Shown piece after piece: positions 63,481-63,983 of a stretch of DNA of 63,983 bases. A program made the position numbers and the translations under genes. Origin of the DNA: Bacillota bacterium. Lineage in GTDB: Bacteria; Bacillota; Clostridia; Lachnospirales; Lachnospiraceae. Numbering within the stretch: position 1 is the stretch's first letter; the number at the start of each line of letters is the position of its first letter. The notes under the pieces are model-generated. The model had not been told where the DNA came from, searched no databases, and saw nothing but the letters and a program-made list of their open reading frames with translations. The DNA lies in assembly GCA_023411555.1 (NCBI GenBank), contig JAEYOQ010000056.1:1-63983 (forward strand), written 5' to 3'.

Positions 63481-63837
63481 CTATGCTAACTTGGACTTAG
63501 CAACCTCAGCTAAAGCAGTGAAGCCTGCTGCATCATTGATAGCCATATCTGCAAGCATTTTTCTATTGATTTCTACGTTTGCTACCTTTAAACCATACAT
63601 TAATTTGCTATAGGACAAACCATTCATTCTCGCAGCTGCATTGATTCTTGCAATCCATAACTGTCTGAACTGTCTCTTTCTTTCTTTTCTACCAGCGAAA
63701 GAAGAGGTTAAAGCTCTCATAACTGACTGCTTTGCTACTCTATACTGCTTGGATCTGGCACCTCTGTAACCCTTAGCCAGCTTTAATACTTTATTATGTC
63801 TTTTCTTAGCGTTTAATCCGCCCTTAATTCTTGCCAT
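63481..63837 (-). CDS. rplT: 50S ribosomal protein L20
   Basis: The 118 residues match L20: MARIKGGLNAKKRHNKVLKLAKGYRG, the YRVAKQSVMRAL helix, and RQLWIARINAAARMNGLSYSKLM. It binds 23S rRNA and represses its own operon in other bacteria. AAGGAGG precedes the start. It follows rpmI by 26 bases and ends with a strong terminator. Confidence 0.98.
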   Translation of the reverse strand: MARIKGGLNAKKRHNKVLKLAKGYRGARSKQYRVAKQSVMRALTSSFAGRKERKRQFRQLWIARINAAARMNGLSYSKLMYGLKVANVEINRKMLADMAINDAAGFTALAEVAKSKLA

Positions 63838-63863
63838 GTTCTATTCCTCCTTATCACCAATCT

Positions 63864-63983
63864 CTACAGATATGGTAAGATTTTCTTCATGTTTTTGATG
63901 TTAGTTGAGTCCGTCATAGCTGCTTTTCTAAGATTTCTCTTTCTTTTAGCGGATTTCTTTGTTAAGATATGACTCTTATAAGC
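63864..63983 (-). CDS. rpmI: 50S ribosomal protein L35, 5' part cut by the window edge
   Basis: The last 39 codons of L35 are present, with the typical SHILTKKSAKRKRNLRKA and a KKILPYL end. It precedes rplT as in the conserved infC-rpmI-rplT operon; infC would lie outside the window. Confidence 0.95.
   Translation of the reverse strand, partial: AYKSHILTKKSAKRKRNLRKAAMTDSTNIKNMKKILPYL

Overview
The window looks like the chromosome of a low-GC, spore-forming, plant-fibre-degrading Clostridia (Lachnospiraceae-like; compare Lachnoclostridium or Anaerocolumna). The reasons are purine-rich Shine-Dalgarno sites, TTGACA/TATAAT promoters, two Csp-type germination proteases, pectin and arabinose catabolic genes (kduI, kduD, araD), a GH3 beta-glucosidase and a Leloir gal operon. 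This assignment is inferred from gene content; no taxonomic marker such as 16S rRNA is present. I see no intact insertion sequence, prophage or CRISPR array. The only possible mobile remnant is the hairpin pair at 1-106.

Layout. 1-3944: araD, a degenerate Hpt-domain protein, and guaA followed by a long terminator and four 65-bp tandem repeats. 3978-8670: a DUF2975-like membrane protein with its small HTH regulator and a lipoprotein, then a secreted beta-rich protein. 7948-14364: an SOS-type operon uvrB-uvrA-HD nucleotidase-AlkZ-related gene with a LexA-like box. 14624-17966: yaiI, thpR, a ComEC-like hydrolase with DUF3006, free Met-sulfoxide reductase and shikimate kinase. 18314-23580: a small secreted protein, galK-galE-galT and an ArsR-type regulator. 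24169-30979: a flavin-based extracellular electron transfer (EET) locus. 31616-42852: AraC regulators, kduI-kduD, two MATE pumps, a Fur-box promoter with a probable small RNA, and the GH3 enzyme. 43073-57033: transporters, asparaginase, CPBP proteases, tRNA-Gln, GDPD, alcohol dehydrogenase, DacA and LiaF/DUF4097 envelope proteins. 57421-59671: DUF1538 transporter-like protein plus double PII-like protein. 59701-63983: a Csp protease pair, rplT and the 3' end of rpmI.

The most interesting region is 24169-30979. Five co-oriented genes match the Listeria-type EET set: Ndh2, polyprenyl synthase, UbiA-type prenyltransferase, a two-repeat lipoprotein like PplA, and ApbE/FmnB. A Rex-like operator lies in front. 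The Ndh2 protein is unusual. It is fused to a DoxX-like membrane domain, and the loop after the first DoxX helix carries three copies of DAVS(S/G)AT, which is the ApbE flavinylation motif. This suggests an NADH dehydrogenase that carries its own string of covalent FMN groups outside the membrane and passes electrons to the flavinylated lipoprotein.

Other points of interest are a Fur-controlled RNA with a CCUCCUU loop, a Csp pseudoprotease with the catalytic Ser replaced by Gly, several tandem hairpin arrays in intergenic regions, and an SOS operon that links an uncharacterised AlkZ-related protein to DNA repair.
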